Of a stretch of DNA of 64,000 bases, positions 10,597-18,701 are shown in pieces. Within the stretch, counting starts at the first letter, position 1, and each line of letters starts with the position of its first letter. A program made the translations under genes and the position numbers. Source of the stretch: Thalassomonas actiniarum (GTDB lineage: Bacteria > Pseudomonadota > Gammaproteobacteria > Enterobacterales > Alteromonadaceae); contig NZ_CP059735.1 in NCBI RefSeq assembly GCF_000948975.2, forward strand, positions 5,640,603 through 5,704,602, given 5' to 3'. The notes beneath the pieces were generated by a model that saw only the letters and a list, made by a program, of their open reading frames with translations, was not told the DNA's origin and did not search any database.

Positions 10597-10638
10597 GCTT
10601 GTATATACAACTAAAATATGAGATTGTATATACAAGCT
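10597..10638. promoter_or_regulatory. Two inverted HutC operator-like palindromes
   Basis: TTGTATATACAA occurs twice, at 10599-10610 and 10624-10635, each a perfect 12-bp palindrome. The outer flanks are also mirrored (AGC before the first, GCT after the second), so the whole 42-bp block is an inverted repeat. This motif matches the TGTATATACA core known for HutC operators in pseudomonads and enterics. It lies between the divergent hutI and hutC genes, so both transcripts, including hutUH through readthrough from hutC, are likely repressed until urocanate accumulates. The rest of 10426-10596 shows no other site I can support. Confidence 0.85.
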
Positions 10639-10665
10639 AAACTGCAAAATGAGATCTCGCACCCG

Positions 10666-11367
10666 ATGACAACGCCGAAATTCACCATAATCAAGCAACA
10701 TATTTGCGACATGATCGAATCCGGTCTGTGGTGCGAGCATTCCAAGGTGCCTTCGGAAAACGAACTGGCGGAGCAGTTTACCGTCAGCCGCATGACCGCC
10801 CGCCGGGCATTGCAGGAACTGACCGAGCAGGGGCTGCTGGTGAGATCCCAGGGAGCCGGCACTTTTGTCGCCACCTTTAAATCCCAGTCATCCCTGTTGG
10901 AAATCAAAAATATTGCCGACGAAATCCAGGTCAGGGGACATAAGCATCACGCGCAGCAAAGGCAACTTAAAGCCGTACCCGTCAATGAGGAAATGGCAAT
11001 CCTGTTGGCGGTAAAACCCGATGAAACCGTGTTTTACTCCGAAGTGCTGCATTTTGAAGATGATCAGCCAATCCAGCTGGAGCAACGTTTTGTTAATGCC
11101 CGCCTGGTGCCTGACTATTTACACCAGGATTTCACGGTGATCACCCCCCATGAATACCTGTCGGTGGAAGCGCCGCTCACCGAAGCCACCCATGAAGTGG
11201 AAGCCGTGCTCGCCGACAAAGAAACCTGTGCCCTGCTCGCCATCGGGCAGACACAACCCTGTTTACAGGTAAAACGCCGCACCTGGTCCAGCCAGGGTGT
11301 CGTCAGCCTGGCCATTCTAACTTCACCGGGCAATAAATACCGCCTGGGAAGCCATTTAACTTTTTAA
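10666..11367 (+). CDS. hutC: HutC, histidine utilisation repressor (GntR/HutC family)
   Basis: Transcription factor that releases hut operators when it binds urocanate. An N-terminal winged helix-turn-helix (about residues 5-70) contains [26 protein letters not shown] and GAGTFVA; the C-terminal part is a UTRA effector domain, with [22 protein letters not shown] as a typical stretch. An upstream in-frame ATG at 10618 would place an operator inside the coding region and add 16 atypical residues, so I use the ATG at 10666 (233 aa), although its ribosome binding site is weak. The gene is 23 bases upstream of hutU, and autoregulation through the sites at 10597-10638 is expected. Confidence 0.92.
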   Translation: MTTPKFTIIKQHICDMIESGLWCEHSKVPSENELAEQFTVSRMTARRALQELTEQGLLVRSQGAGTFVATFKSQSSLLEIKNIADEIQVRGHKHHAQQRQLKAVPVNEEMAILLAVKPDETVFYSEVLHFEDDQPIQLEQRFVNARLVPDYLHQDFTVITPHEYLSVEAPLTEATHEVEAVLADKETCALLAIGQTQPCLQVKRRTWSSQGVVSLAILTSPGNKYRLGSHLTF

Positions 11368-11390
11368 GATCAGAACTTGAGGAGCAGATC

Positions 11391-13103
11391 ATGACAACAA
11401 GTAATGAGACAGAAAATAACCGCTTAGATACCAGCCGTAATATTCGCGCCGCCCGCGGCAGTGAAATCACCGCGAAAAGCTGGTTAACCGAAGCAGCCAA
11501 GCGCATGCTGATGAATAACCTCGACGCCGAAGTTGCCGAGCACCCGCAATCCCTGGTGGTTTACGGCGGTATCGGCCGCGCCGCCCGCGACTGGCAGTGC
11601 TATGACAAGATAGTAGAAACCCTGGATCGCCTGGAAGACGATGAAACCCTGATGGTACAGTCTGGCAAGCCGGTTGGCGTATTTAAAACCCATGCTGATG
11701 CTCCGCGGGTATTGATCGCCAACTCTAACCTGGTACCACACTGGGGTAACTGGGAACATTTCAACGAGCTGGATAAAAAAGGCCTGATGATGTACGGCCA
11801 GATGACTGCCGGTTCATGGATCTACATCGGCTCACAAGGTATCGTCCAGGGTACCTACGAAACCTTTGCCGCCATGGCCAAGCAGCACTTTGGCGGTAAT
11901 GCCAAAGGAAAATGGGTATTAACCGGCGGCTTAGGCGGCATGGGCGGCGCTCAACCCCTGGCAGCAACTATGGCTGGTTTCTCTGCCTTAGTGGTGGAAT
12001 GTGATGAAACCCGTATCGATTTTCGTTTAAACACCCGTTACGTCGATGCCAAAGCCACAGATTTAGACCAGGCATTAGCCCTGATTGATGAAGCCCATGC
12101 CAAAGGCGAAGCCATCTCGGTTGGCCTGTTAGGCAATGCTGCCGATGTTTTCCCTGAGCTGGTAAAACGCGGTATCACTCCAGACGTAGTAACCGACCAG
12201 ACTTCTGCCCATGACCCGTTAAACGGTTACCTGCCTAAAGGCTGGACCATGGAATACGCCGCCGAAATGCGTCAAAAAGACGAAGCCGCCGTGGTTAAAG
12301 CCGCGAAACAGTCGATGGCTGTCCAGGTACAAGCCATGCTCGACCTGCAGGCCGCCGGCGCTGCCACTACAGATTACGGTAACAATATCCGCCAGATGGC
12401 ACTGGAAGAAGGCGTAAAAAATGCCTTTGATTTCCCGGGCTTTGTGCCTGCCTATATCCGCCCGCTGTTCTGTGAAGGCGTAGGGCCTTTCCGCTGGGTT
12501 GCCTTATCCGGCGATCCGGAAGATATCTACAAAACCGATGCCAAAGTAAAAGAATTGATCCCGGACAATCCTCAGCTGCACAACTGGCTGGATATGGCCA
12601 AAGAGCGCATCGAATTCCAGGGCTTACCGGCACGTATTTGCTGGGTCGGCTTAAAAGATCGCGCCCGCCTGGCACTGGCCTTTAATGAAATGGTCAGAAA
12701 CGGCGAATTATCGGCGCCGGTAGTGATCGGTCGCGACCACCTCGATTCTGGCTCGGTTGCCTCTCCTAACCGTGAAACCGAAAGCATGATGGACGGCTCG
12801 GATGCAGTTTCTGACTGGCCGCTGCTGAACGCCTTATTGTCCACTTCAGGCGGTGCTACCTGGGTCAGCCTGCACCATGGTGGCGGCGTCGGTATGGGCT
12901 TTAGCCAACATGCCGGTGTGGTCATTGTTGCCGACGGCACAGAAGCCGCCGATAAACGCCTTGGCCGGGTACTGTGGAACGATCCGGCAACCGGCGTGAT
13001 GCGCCATGCCGATGCCGGTTACGATATTGCCGTTAACTGCGCCAAGGAGCAGGGACTGGATCTGCCGATGATCGACGGCGCCAACGGTAAAAAAGGAGCC
13101 TAA
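11391..13103 (+). CDS. hutU: Urocanate hydratase HutU
   Basis: Second enzyme of histidine degradation; converts urocanate to imidazolone propionate with tightly bound NAD+ as electrophile. The 570-residue product is full length for the family. Visible features are [13 protein letters not shown] near the N-terminus, the NAD-binding [28 protein letters not shown], and the C-terminal [23 protein letters not shown] precedes the ATG. It is followed after one base by hutH, so the two are translationally close. Confidence 0.98.
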   Translation: MTTSNETENNRLDTSRNIRAARGSEITAKSWLTEAAKRMLMNNLDAEVAEHPQSLVVYGGIGRAARDWQCYDKIVETLDRLEDDETLMVQSGKPVGVFKTHADAPRVLIANSNLVPHWGNWEHFNELDKKGLMMYGQMTAGSWIYIGSQGIVQGTYETFAAMAKQHFGGNAKGKWVLTGGLGGMGGAQPLAATMAGFSALVVECDETRIDFRLNTRYVDAKATDLDQALALIDEAHAKGEAISVGLLGNAADVFPELVKRGITPDVVTDQTSAHDPLNGYLPKGWTMEYAAEMRQKDEAAVVKAAKQSMAVQVQAMLDLQAAGAATTDYGNNIRQMALEEGVKNAFDFPGFVPAYIRPLFCEGVGPFRWVALSGDPEDIYKTDAKVKELIPDNPQLHNWLDMAKERIEFQGLPARICWVGLKDRARLALAFNEMVRNGELSAPVVIGRDHLDSGSVASPNRETESMMDGSDAVSDWPLLNALLSTSGGATWVSLHHGGGVGMGFSQHAGVVIVADGTEAADKRLGRVLWNDPATGVMRHADAGYDIAVNCAKEQGLDLPMIDGANGKKGA

Positions 13104-13104
13104 G

Positions 13105-14655
13105 ATGACTGAACAAGTACTTAACGAACTTAATATTATCCCGGGCCAGCTGACTTTGGCCCAGCTTCGTGCCGTTAACAGTTATGACGGCATCCAATAC
13201 TCTTTGGATGAAAGCGCCTTTGACGCCATCAACAAAAGCGCGGAAGCGGTACAGCAAGTGATCCGCGACGGCAAAGTGGTTTACGGTATCAATACCGGTT
13301 TTGGTCTTTTGGCCAGCACCCGCATCAAAGAGGAAGAGCTGGAATTATTACAGCGCTCTATCGTGCTTTCCCATTCCGCCGGTTTTGGCGAATATATGGA
13401 AGATGCCACGGTACGTTTGATGATGGTGTTGAAAATCAACTCCCTCGCCCGCGGTTTCTCCGGTATCCGTTTATCCGTGATCCAGGCATTAATCCAGCTG
13501 CTTAATGCCGAAGTCTACCCCTGCGTACCGAAAAAAGGTTCGGTCGGGGCATCGGGTGATTTGGCGCCTTTATCCCATATGGTACTGCCGCTATTGGGTG
13601 AAGGTGAAATGTCTTATCAGGACGAAGTGATCCCCGCCAAAGAAGGTTTACGCATTGCCGGACTTGAGCCGATCACCCTGGCCGCCAAAGAAGGCCTGGC
13701 GCTATTAAACGGCACCCAGGCTTCCACCGCTTTTGCTTTAGAAGGTTTATTTTTAGCAGAAGATCTTTATGCCGCAGGCACCACTATCGGCGCGATGTCG
13801 GTAGAAGCTGCCATGGGCAGCCGGGCGCCATTTGACGATCGCGTACACCAGATCCGCGGACAACAAGGTCAAATCGATGCCGCCCGCGCTTACCGTGAAA
13901 TGCTCGGCGACAGCTCTGAAATCGGTCAGTCCCATTTCGAATGTGAAAAAGTACAGGATCCTTATTCCCTGCGCTGCCAGCCCCAGGTGATGGGTGCCTG
14001 TTTAACACAAATCCGCCAGGCCGCCGAAGTCTTGCATGTCGAAGCCAACGGCGTGACCGATAACCCGTTAGTGTTCGCCAATGAAGGTGACTTTATTTCT
14101 GCCGGTAACTTCCACGCAGAGCCGGTTGCCATGGCAGCAGATAACCTGGCACTGGCCATTGCCGAAATCGGCTCGTTATCCGAGCGCCGCATGGCCTTAT
14201 TGATCGATGCCAACCTGAGTAAACTACCGCCATTTTTAGTAGAAAACGGCGGGGTAAACTCCGGCTTTATGATCGCCCAGGTCACCTCGGCGGCACTGGC
14301 GTCGGAAAACAAAACCCTGGCCCACCCGGCCTCGGTTGACAGCCTGCCGACTTCCGCCAACCAGGAAGACCATGTTTCCATGGCCGCCTTTGCCGGACGT
14401 CGTCTGGCAGACATGGCAGAAAATACCAATGGCGTACTGGCGGTAGAATTACTCGCGGCGGCACAAGGCCTTGATTTCAGGGCGCCGCTTAAAGGTTCAA
14501 CCAAGGTAGAAATTGCCAAAGGCCTGCTGCGCACCCATGTCGCCTACTACGACAAAGATCGCTATTTTGCTCCGGATATTGTCGAAGCCTCAGGTATTAT
14601 CGGTGACGGCCAGTTTAATCAGCTGATGCCGGAAAACCTGTTGCCGAGTTTTTAA
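13105..14655 (+). CDS. hutH: Histidine ammonia-lyase HutH
   Basis: First enzyme of the pathway; removes ammonia from L-histidine to give urocanate. The self-made MIO cofactor derives from the Ala-Ser-Gly in [16 protein letters not shown] (about residue 149). Other family landmarks are [17 protein letters not shown], and [14 protein letters not shown]. Length is 516 residues. AAGGAG inside the end of hutU serves as its ribosome binding site. The genes for the later step (hutG or hutF type) are not next to it and are not in this window. Confidence 0.98.
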   Translation: MTEQVLNELNIIPGQLTLAQLRAVNSYDGIQYSLDESAFDAINKSAEAVQQVIRDGKVVYGINTGFGLLASTRIKEEELELLQRSIVLSHSAGFGEYMEDATVRLMMVLKINSLARGFSGIRLSVIQALIQLLNAEVYPCVPKKGSVGASGDLAPLSHMVLPLLGEGEMSYQDEVIPAKEGLRIAGLEPITLAAKEGLALLNGTQASTAFALEGLFLAEDLYAAGTTIGAMSVEAAMGSRAPFDDRVHQIRGQQGQIDAARAYREMLGDSSEIGQSHFECEKVQDPYSLRCQPQVMGACLTQIRQAAEVLHVEANGVTDNPLVFANEGDFISAGNFHAEPVAMAADNLALAIAEIGSLSERRMALLIDANLSKLPPFLVENGGVNSGFMIAQVTSAALASENKTLAHPASVDSLPTSANQEDHVSMAAFAGRRLADMAENTNGVLAVELLAAAQGLDFRAPLKGSTKVEIAKGLLRTHVAYYDKDRYFAPDIVEASGIIGDGQFNQLMPENLLPSF

Positions 14656-14718
14656 GCTTTTTTACAGCATAAGCACTTGCTATTGCCAAAATTGAGCTAT
14701 AGTTAACAGGTACTAACT

Positions 14719-14757
14719 AAAAGCTGGTTGACGTTTTATACGTTGGCTGGCTTTTTT
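14719..14757 (+). terminator. Rho-independent terminator after hutH
   Basis: A 14-pair stem with several G-U wobbles (AAAGCTGGTTGACG pairing with CGTTGGCTGGCTTT) closes a TTTTATA loop and runs into a T-tract. It lies 64 bases after the hutH stop and closes the hutCUH transcript. Confidence 0.75.
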
Positions 14758-14837
14758 AATGCTCCTCTTCCCAGCTCTCCTTCATTGCTCAGTCGATTTT
14801 CTGATATCCCTACAGCCCTTGTTTTTACTGGCATGTC

Positions 14838-14862
14838 ATAACGGTGACGTTATAATGACGTA
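14838..14862. promoter_or_regulatory. Palindrome overlapping a candidate -10 box upstream of the HTH membrane gene
   Basis: The stretch contains ATAACG-GTGA-CGTTAT, flanked by GTC and a nearby GAC, and the right arm runs into TATAAT (14851-14856). The next gene starts about 80 bases downstream and encodes an XRE-type DNA-binding domain. This is the arrangement of an autoregulated promoter, but no good -35 is visible at 17 bases, so the promoter call is weak. Confidence 0.35.
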
Positions 14863-14939
14863 AGGGATTGCTCGTCTTTTTTTAACCGCTTTGGCATCTT
14901 TGGTCCCGAAACAGCAAATCACTTTTTTGGAGTTTACCC

Positions 14940-15641
14940 TTGCAACAACGTCCGATGAACTTATCCCCCGAGCGCATAAAATATCTGCGTCACGACAACG
15001 GCTGGTCACAGGAATTGCTGGCCAAGGCATCCGGCTTAAGCCTGCGCACCATTCAACGGGCGGAAAAAGAAGGCAACAGCTCACTGGAAACCCAGCAGGC
15101 CATTGCGGCGGCACTCAATGTTAAACAGGAAGAGTTATTTGCGGTTTCACCAACCCCGAATGTCAATTGGAAAAGGACAAATATGATGCAAAGTTTTATT
15201 GCCCTGCTGGTGGTCGCCGGCGCGATTTTAATGTTATTTCTACTGGGAGGAGAGCTGAAACACTTCAGCGATTTCTATGGCGGCTTATTTTTGGCCCTCT
15301 TTATGTATGCCTGCACTGCGGTTGCTTTTGGCCCACATGGCTTGATGAAATCTATTCGCGGATTAAGATATTTATTTGCCAGTGAAATCAGCCCCAGTCC
15401 CGCCAGTGACTACTTATCGCTGATATTTAAAAAACAAATCACCTTTCTTTACGGCGGCGCCCTTATTGGTTTACTGACAGGCTCGGTTGCCATCCACAGC
15501 CATCATGGCGCGCTGGATAGCGATACCAGCCTGCATACCGCTTATGCCGTTAACCTGCTGATACTCTTATACGGTGCCATTATTGCCGAAGCCATCTTCC
15601 GGCCATTGGCCATTAAGCTGGAAAGCCGTGAACTAAAGTAA
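14940..15641 (+). CDS. XRE-type helix-turn-helix domain fused to a short MotA-like membrane domain
   Basis: A 233-residue protein. Residues about 10-65 are a Cro/CI-type HTH (IKYLRHDNGWSQELLAKASG then LSLRTIQRAEKEG). Four hydrophobic segments follow at about 86-104, 111-130, 160-180 and 196-220. The pattern around TM3-TM4, including LLYGAIIAEAIFRPLAIKLESRE, resembles the end of MotA/PomA stator proteins (YGxxxANxxxxPxAxKL), and TM1-TM2 have the matching glycine pattern, but the large cytoplasmic loop of MotA is reduced to about 30 residues. A TTG at 940 with GGAG 7 bases upstream is preferred to the ATG at 14955, which lacks a ribosome binding site. Function unknown; a membrane-tethered regulator is one possibility. 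No MotB partner is adjacent. Confidence 0.75.
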   Translation: MQQRPMNLSPERIKYLRHDNGWSQELLAKASGLSLRTIQRAEKEGNSSLETQQAIAAALNVKQEELFAVSPTPNVNWKRTNMMQSFIALLVVAGAILMLFLLGGELKHFSDFYGGLFLALFMYACTAVAFGPHGLMKSIRGLRYLFASEISPSPASDYLSLIFKKQITFLYGGALIGLLTGSVAIHSHHGALDSDTSLHTAYAVNLLILLYGAIIAEAIFRPLAIKLESRELK

Positions 15642-15680
15642 CAGCCGAGTATTTCCCCCTCTCCCGGATATGCATTTTCA

Positions 15681-15715
15681 GTAACAAGTTTGACATAATA
15701 TGTCAGACTTGTTAC
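15681..15715. repeat. 35-bp imperfect palindrome
   Basis: GTAACAAGT-T-TGACAT, then AAT, then ATGTCA-G-ACTTGTTAC: 15 of 16 positions in each arm pair. It lies 40 bases after the HTH/MotA-like gene. There is no T-tract, so it is not a standard terminator; it could be an operator or a hairpin that protects the 3' end. Confidence 0.7.
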
Positions 15716-15734
15716 CTTCTATTTACACTTGTTG

Positions 15735-15897
15735 TTATACCAATTGCATTAAGTAGATGACCCAAATTCGGTAAGGATAAATTTTCAAGAACAGGGCGTT
15801 TGATTGAGCAATAGCAAGCTATTGTGATTGAAAACAACGCAGGACTTGGAGATTTAGACCATCGAAAATGGTTAGATATTTAATAAAATTGGTATTA
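15735..15897. mobile_element. MITE-like non-autonomous element, about 160 bp
   Basis: Bounded by ATACCAATT (15737-15745) and its inverse AATTGGTAT (15887-15895). Similarity between the ends extends inward to about 26 bases (ATTAAGTAGATGACC against the inverse of GGTTAGATATTTAAT) with some mismatches. The centre holds a small hairpin, CAATAG-CAAG-CTATTG. No coding capacity. Elements with ATACCAATT ends are common in Alteromonadales and Vibrionales genomes (general knowledge), consistent with a transposase-dependent miniature repeat. It fills most of the 331-base gap before the NfeD gene. Confidence 0.65.
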
Positions 15898-15972
15898 TCA
15901 AGTCGTAGAGCCTTTATACCCTTGCAACTTAACTCGCGTTAATTAACCTAAATAAACAATAAGGAGTTAACC

Positions 15973-16425
15973 ATGGAGTTGATACTTTCATTTCAAGCCT
16001 GGCTGATACTGGCCCTGATCCTCACCTGCGCCGAATTTGTCGTACCGGGGGGTATCTTATTCAACTTGGGCCTGGCCTCATTGATCGTGGCTTTAGGCGT
16101 AAAATTTCAATTACTCGACACCTGGCCACTGACCCTGACCGCCTGGTTTATCATTGCCTCCGTGCTGCTGTTTGTGATGTATTTTGTCACCGAGCGTTTT
16201 TTTAGTGACACCAAGCGCATAGATAACACCTTTGAGGAAGTAGACAGTTACGGCAAGGAAGTCACGGTCGTTGAAAAAATCGGCCCCGGCAATCACCCGG
16301 GACGGGTCGAATTTCAGGGCACCACCTGGAAAGCATTAAGCGACGGCTCTGAAATCGCCGCCGGCAGCCGGGTGACTATCGTCTGCAAAGACAATATTTC
16401 ACTGATCGTCGAATCCCCCAAATAG
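15973..16425 (+). CDS. NfeD-family membrane protein
   Basis: Short-form NfeD protein of 150 residues. Two or three hydrophobic segments (about 8-75) are followed by a soluble OB-fold-like domain (about 95-148) with GKEVTVVEKIGPGNHPGRVEFQG split across its strands and ending IVCKDNISLIVE. NfeD proteins partner with stomatin/SPFH proteins in membrane microdomains; the two SPFH genes just downstream fit this. AAGGAG sits close before the ATG. No protease domain is present, unlike long-form NfeD. Confidence 0.92.
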   Translation: MELILSFQAWLILALILTCAEFVVPGGILFNLGLASLIVALGVKFQLLDTWPLTLTAWFIIASVLLFVMYFVTERFFSDTKRIDNTFEEVDSYGKEVTVVEKIGPGNHPGRVEFQGTTWKALSDGSEIAAGSRVTIVCKDNISLIVESPK

Positions 16426-16510
16426 CTGGCGCCATAAACAGCTCAACCCATAACAATAATCTGACACCAACTCTGACACCAAAGGACTCAAGGTCCACAG
16501 GAGACAAACT

Positions 16511-17428
16511 ATGCTAGCAAGCTTTACCTTTATTTTTCTCGGCCTGCTTTTTATCCTGCTGAAATTAGTGCTGATCGTGCCGATGCGCGAAGTCTGCGTG
16601 ATTGAACGTTTAGGCAAGTTTCGCGCGGTATTGCAGCCGGGATTACATTTTCTTATTCCCTTTATCGACCGGGTCGCCTACCGCCATGAAATCCGCGAGC
16701 AGGTATTGGATATTCCGGCACAAAGCTGTATCTCCCGCGATAACATTCAAATCGATGTCGACGGCCTGGTTTATATCCAGGTCATGGACGGCGCCAAAGC
16801 CAGTTACGGTATCGAAGACTACCGCCGGGCGAGTATTAACCTGGCACAAACCACCATGCGCTCGGAAGTGGGTAAATTAAAGTTAAGCCAGACCTTTTCC
16901 GAGCGCGATACCCTAAATGAAACCATAGTGCGGGAAATAGATAAGGCCTCGGACCCCTGGGGCATTAAGGTCTTAAGATATGAAGTGAAAAACATTACCC
17001 CGTCAGAAAATGTCATCCATACCCTGGAAAAACAAATGGAAGCAGAACGGCAAAAACGCGCGGAAATCACCCTGGCGCAAGCGGAGAAAGAGTCCACCAT
17101 CAACCTGTCGGAAGGAGAGCGCCAGGAGGCCATTAATTTATCCGAAGGGGATAAACAAAAGCAAATCAATGAAGCCAACGGCCGGGCCAAAGAAATCGGC
17201 ATACTGGCAGAAGCAACCGCCCAGGGGATCCATATGATAGCCGCAGCGGCAGAACAACCGGGAGGAGATCAGGCGATAAAAATGCGCCTGATGGAGCAAT
17301 TTATCCAGCAAGCCGGCGCTATTCTCAACACCGCCGATGTTTCCGTGGTACCCGCCGAGTTGGCCAAGGTTGAAGGCTTTTTTGCCGGCGTGGGTGAAGT
17401 AACCAATACAATGCAGGGGACAAAATAA
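16511..17428 (+). CDS. SPFH/Band 7 (stomatin-like) protein, first paralogue
   Basis: Membrane-anchored scaffold protein of 305 residues, QmcA-like. One N-terminal transmembrane segment (about 4-24) is followed by the SPFH domain (EVCVIERLGKFRAVLQPGLHF, split here by position about 28-48, through about 190) and a helical, charged region with a short repeated motif INLSEG. The C-terminal section forms the oligomerising coiled coil. It begins 85 bases after NfeD and its TAA overlaps the ATG of the next SPFH gene by one base, so they are translationally coupled. Members of this family cluster with NfeD and influence membrane organisation and FtsH-type proteolysis; no specific client is indicated. 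Confidence 0.93.
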   Translation: MLASFTFIFLGLLFILLKLVLIVPMREVCVIERLGKFRAVLQPGLHFLIPFIDRVAYRHEIREQVLDIPAQSCISRDNIQIDVDGLVYIQVMDGAKASYGIEDYRRASINLAQTTMRSEVGKLKLSQTFSERDTLNETIVREIDKASDPWGIKVLRYEVKNITPSENVIHTLEKQMEAERQKRAEITLAQAEKESTINLSEGERQEAINLSEGDKQKQINEANGRAKEIGILAEATAQGIHMIAAAAEQPGGDQAIKMRLMEQFIQQAGAILNTADVSVVPAELAKVEGFFAGVGEVTNTMQGTK

Positions 17429-18366
17429 TGGATCTGAGCAATATCAACAACATGGAACTGATTATTTTAGCCATCTGGGGGGCGCTGTTTTTATACCTGG
17501 CGGTAAAGTTTTTCCAGGCCATTTGCCTGGTACCGACCCAGTCCGCCTATATTGTCGAGCGCCTGGGAAAATACCGCTGCACCCTGGAGGCGGGCTTTCA
17601 CCTGTTACTGCCCTTTATCGATAAGGTCGCTTTTATCCAGGACTTAAAGGAAGAAACCATAGATGTACCGCCGCAGGAATGTTTTTCCAAGGATGAAGTC
17701 AATGTCGAGGTTGACGGTGTCATTTATATCCAGGTGGTGGACTCGGTCAAAGCCAGCTACGGCATTACCGATTATCGCTTTGCCGCCATGCAGCTGGCGC
17801 AAACCACCACAAGATCTGTGATCGGCACCCTGGACCTTGACCGTACCTTTGAAGAGCGGGATATCATCAGCGCCAAGGTGGTGGAGGTACTGGACAAGGC
17901 CGGTGAAAGCTGGGGCATCCGGGTACACAGGTACGAGATCAAAAACATCACCCCACCGCTGACGGTAAAAAATGCCATGGAATTGCAGGTCAATGCCGAA
18001 CGCGAGCGTAAGGCAATATTGGCCAAAAGCCTGGGAGATAAGGCCAGCCGCATTAACCGCTCAGAGGGTTTAAAAACGGAAATGATCAACATTTCCGAAG
18101 GTGAAATGCAAAGACGCATCAACTCTGCCGAGGGTAAAGCCGAAGAAATCCTGGCAATCGCCCGCGCCACCGGGGATTCCATTGCCAAGGTCGCCAACGC
18201 CATCAGCCAGCCGGGCGGCAAGCAGGCGCTGGAAATGCAGTTAAGCGAGCAATACCTGCAGCAGATGAAAGGCTTAAGCCAGGAAAGCCGCAAAGTGATC
18301 TTGCCCGCCAACCTGCTTGACTTTAACCAGTGGCTGGGCACCTTAGGCATCAAAACGAAAGGCTGA
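17428..18366 (+). CDS. SPFH/Band 7 (stomatin-like) protein, second paralogue
   Basis: A 312-residue paralogue of the preceding protein with the same layout: an N-terminal membrane segment (about 10-30), SPFH domain beginning SAYIVERLGKYRCTLEAGFH, and a helical tail with NRSEG/NISEG/NSAEG repeats. Divergence between the two copies is considerable, so the duplication is old. Overlap of TAATG with the first copy suggests equimolar production and possibly a hetero-oligomer. Confidence 0.93.
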   Translation: MDLSNINNMELIILAIWGALFLYLAVKFFQAICLVPTQSAYIVERLGKYRCTLEAGFHLLLPFIDKVAFIQDLKEETIDVPPQECFSKDEVNVEVDGVIYIQVVDSVKASYGITDYRFAAMQLAQTTTRSVIGTLDLDRTFEERDIISAKVVEVLDKAGESWGIRVHRYEIKNITPPLTVKNAMELQVNAERERKAILAKSLGDKASRINRSEGLKTEMINISEGEMQRRINSAEGKAEEILAIARATGDSIAKVANAISQPGGKQALEMQLSEQYLQQMKGLSQESRKVILPANLLDFNQWLGTLGIKTKG

Positions 18367-18389
18367 CACCAAAGGCCTTAGTACATCGA

Positions 18390-18419
18390 TTCCCGCCGGG
18401 TGAAAATGACAGGCGGGAA
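18390..18419. terminator. Hairpin between convergent genes
   Basis: TTCCCGCC pairs with GGCGGGAA across a 14-base loop, directly after the second SPFH gene and before the end of the opposing small gene. There is no T-tract, so the termination role is uncertain. Confidence 0.35.
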
Positions 18420-18431
18420 ATTCCCTTTACA

Positions 18432-18701
18432 CTATCGAAGCTTAGCAGGCTTCCTTGTTTTATTAAAAGCAGGTAGCCGCTGCTGCAGCTTCACCAGGGC
18501 CAGGTAGAGAGCAAAAGTCAGCAAGACAATAAACAAGTGGGTGAAAATGGTTTGGTAACGGCTGTTTTCCTGCCATAAGATCACCAGGCCCCGGTTATTG
18601 ATAAACATCAGATCCAACAGGGTAATATGCCCCCAGATCACCAGCACAAATAACACGGCTTTCTTTTTCATGGTATTCATTTTCACGGTATTAGTTTTCA
18701 C
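18432..18701 (-). CDS. Small two-TM membrane protein, unknown
   Basis: Up to 89 residues with two hydrophobic segments (AVLFVLVIWGHITLLDLMF and TIFTHLFIVLLTFALYLALV) and a basic C-terminus. I do not recognise the family. The start is uncertain: GTG at 18701 and 18686 and ATG at 18680 and 18671 are all in frame; the last gives MKKKAVLF, a natural beginning for an inner-membrane protein. With the longest version it overlaps the upstream SDR-like gene by 11 bases, suggesting coupling. Confidence 0.6.
   Translation of the reverse strand: MKTNTVKMNTMKKKAVLFVLVIWGHITLLDLMFINNRGLVILWQENSRYQTIFTHLFIVLLTFALYLALVKLQQRLPAFNKTRKPAKLR

Noticed and set aside
10618-10665. Upstream ATG for hutC at 10618
   Set aside because: This would put a HutC operator inside the coding region and add residues that family members lack.
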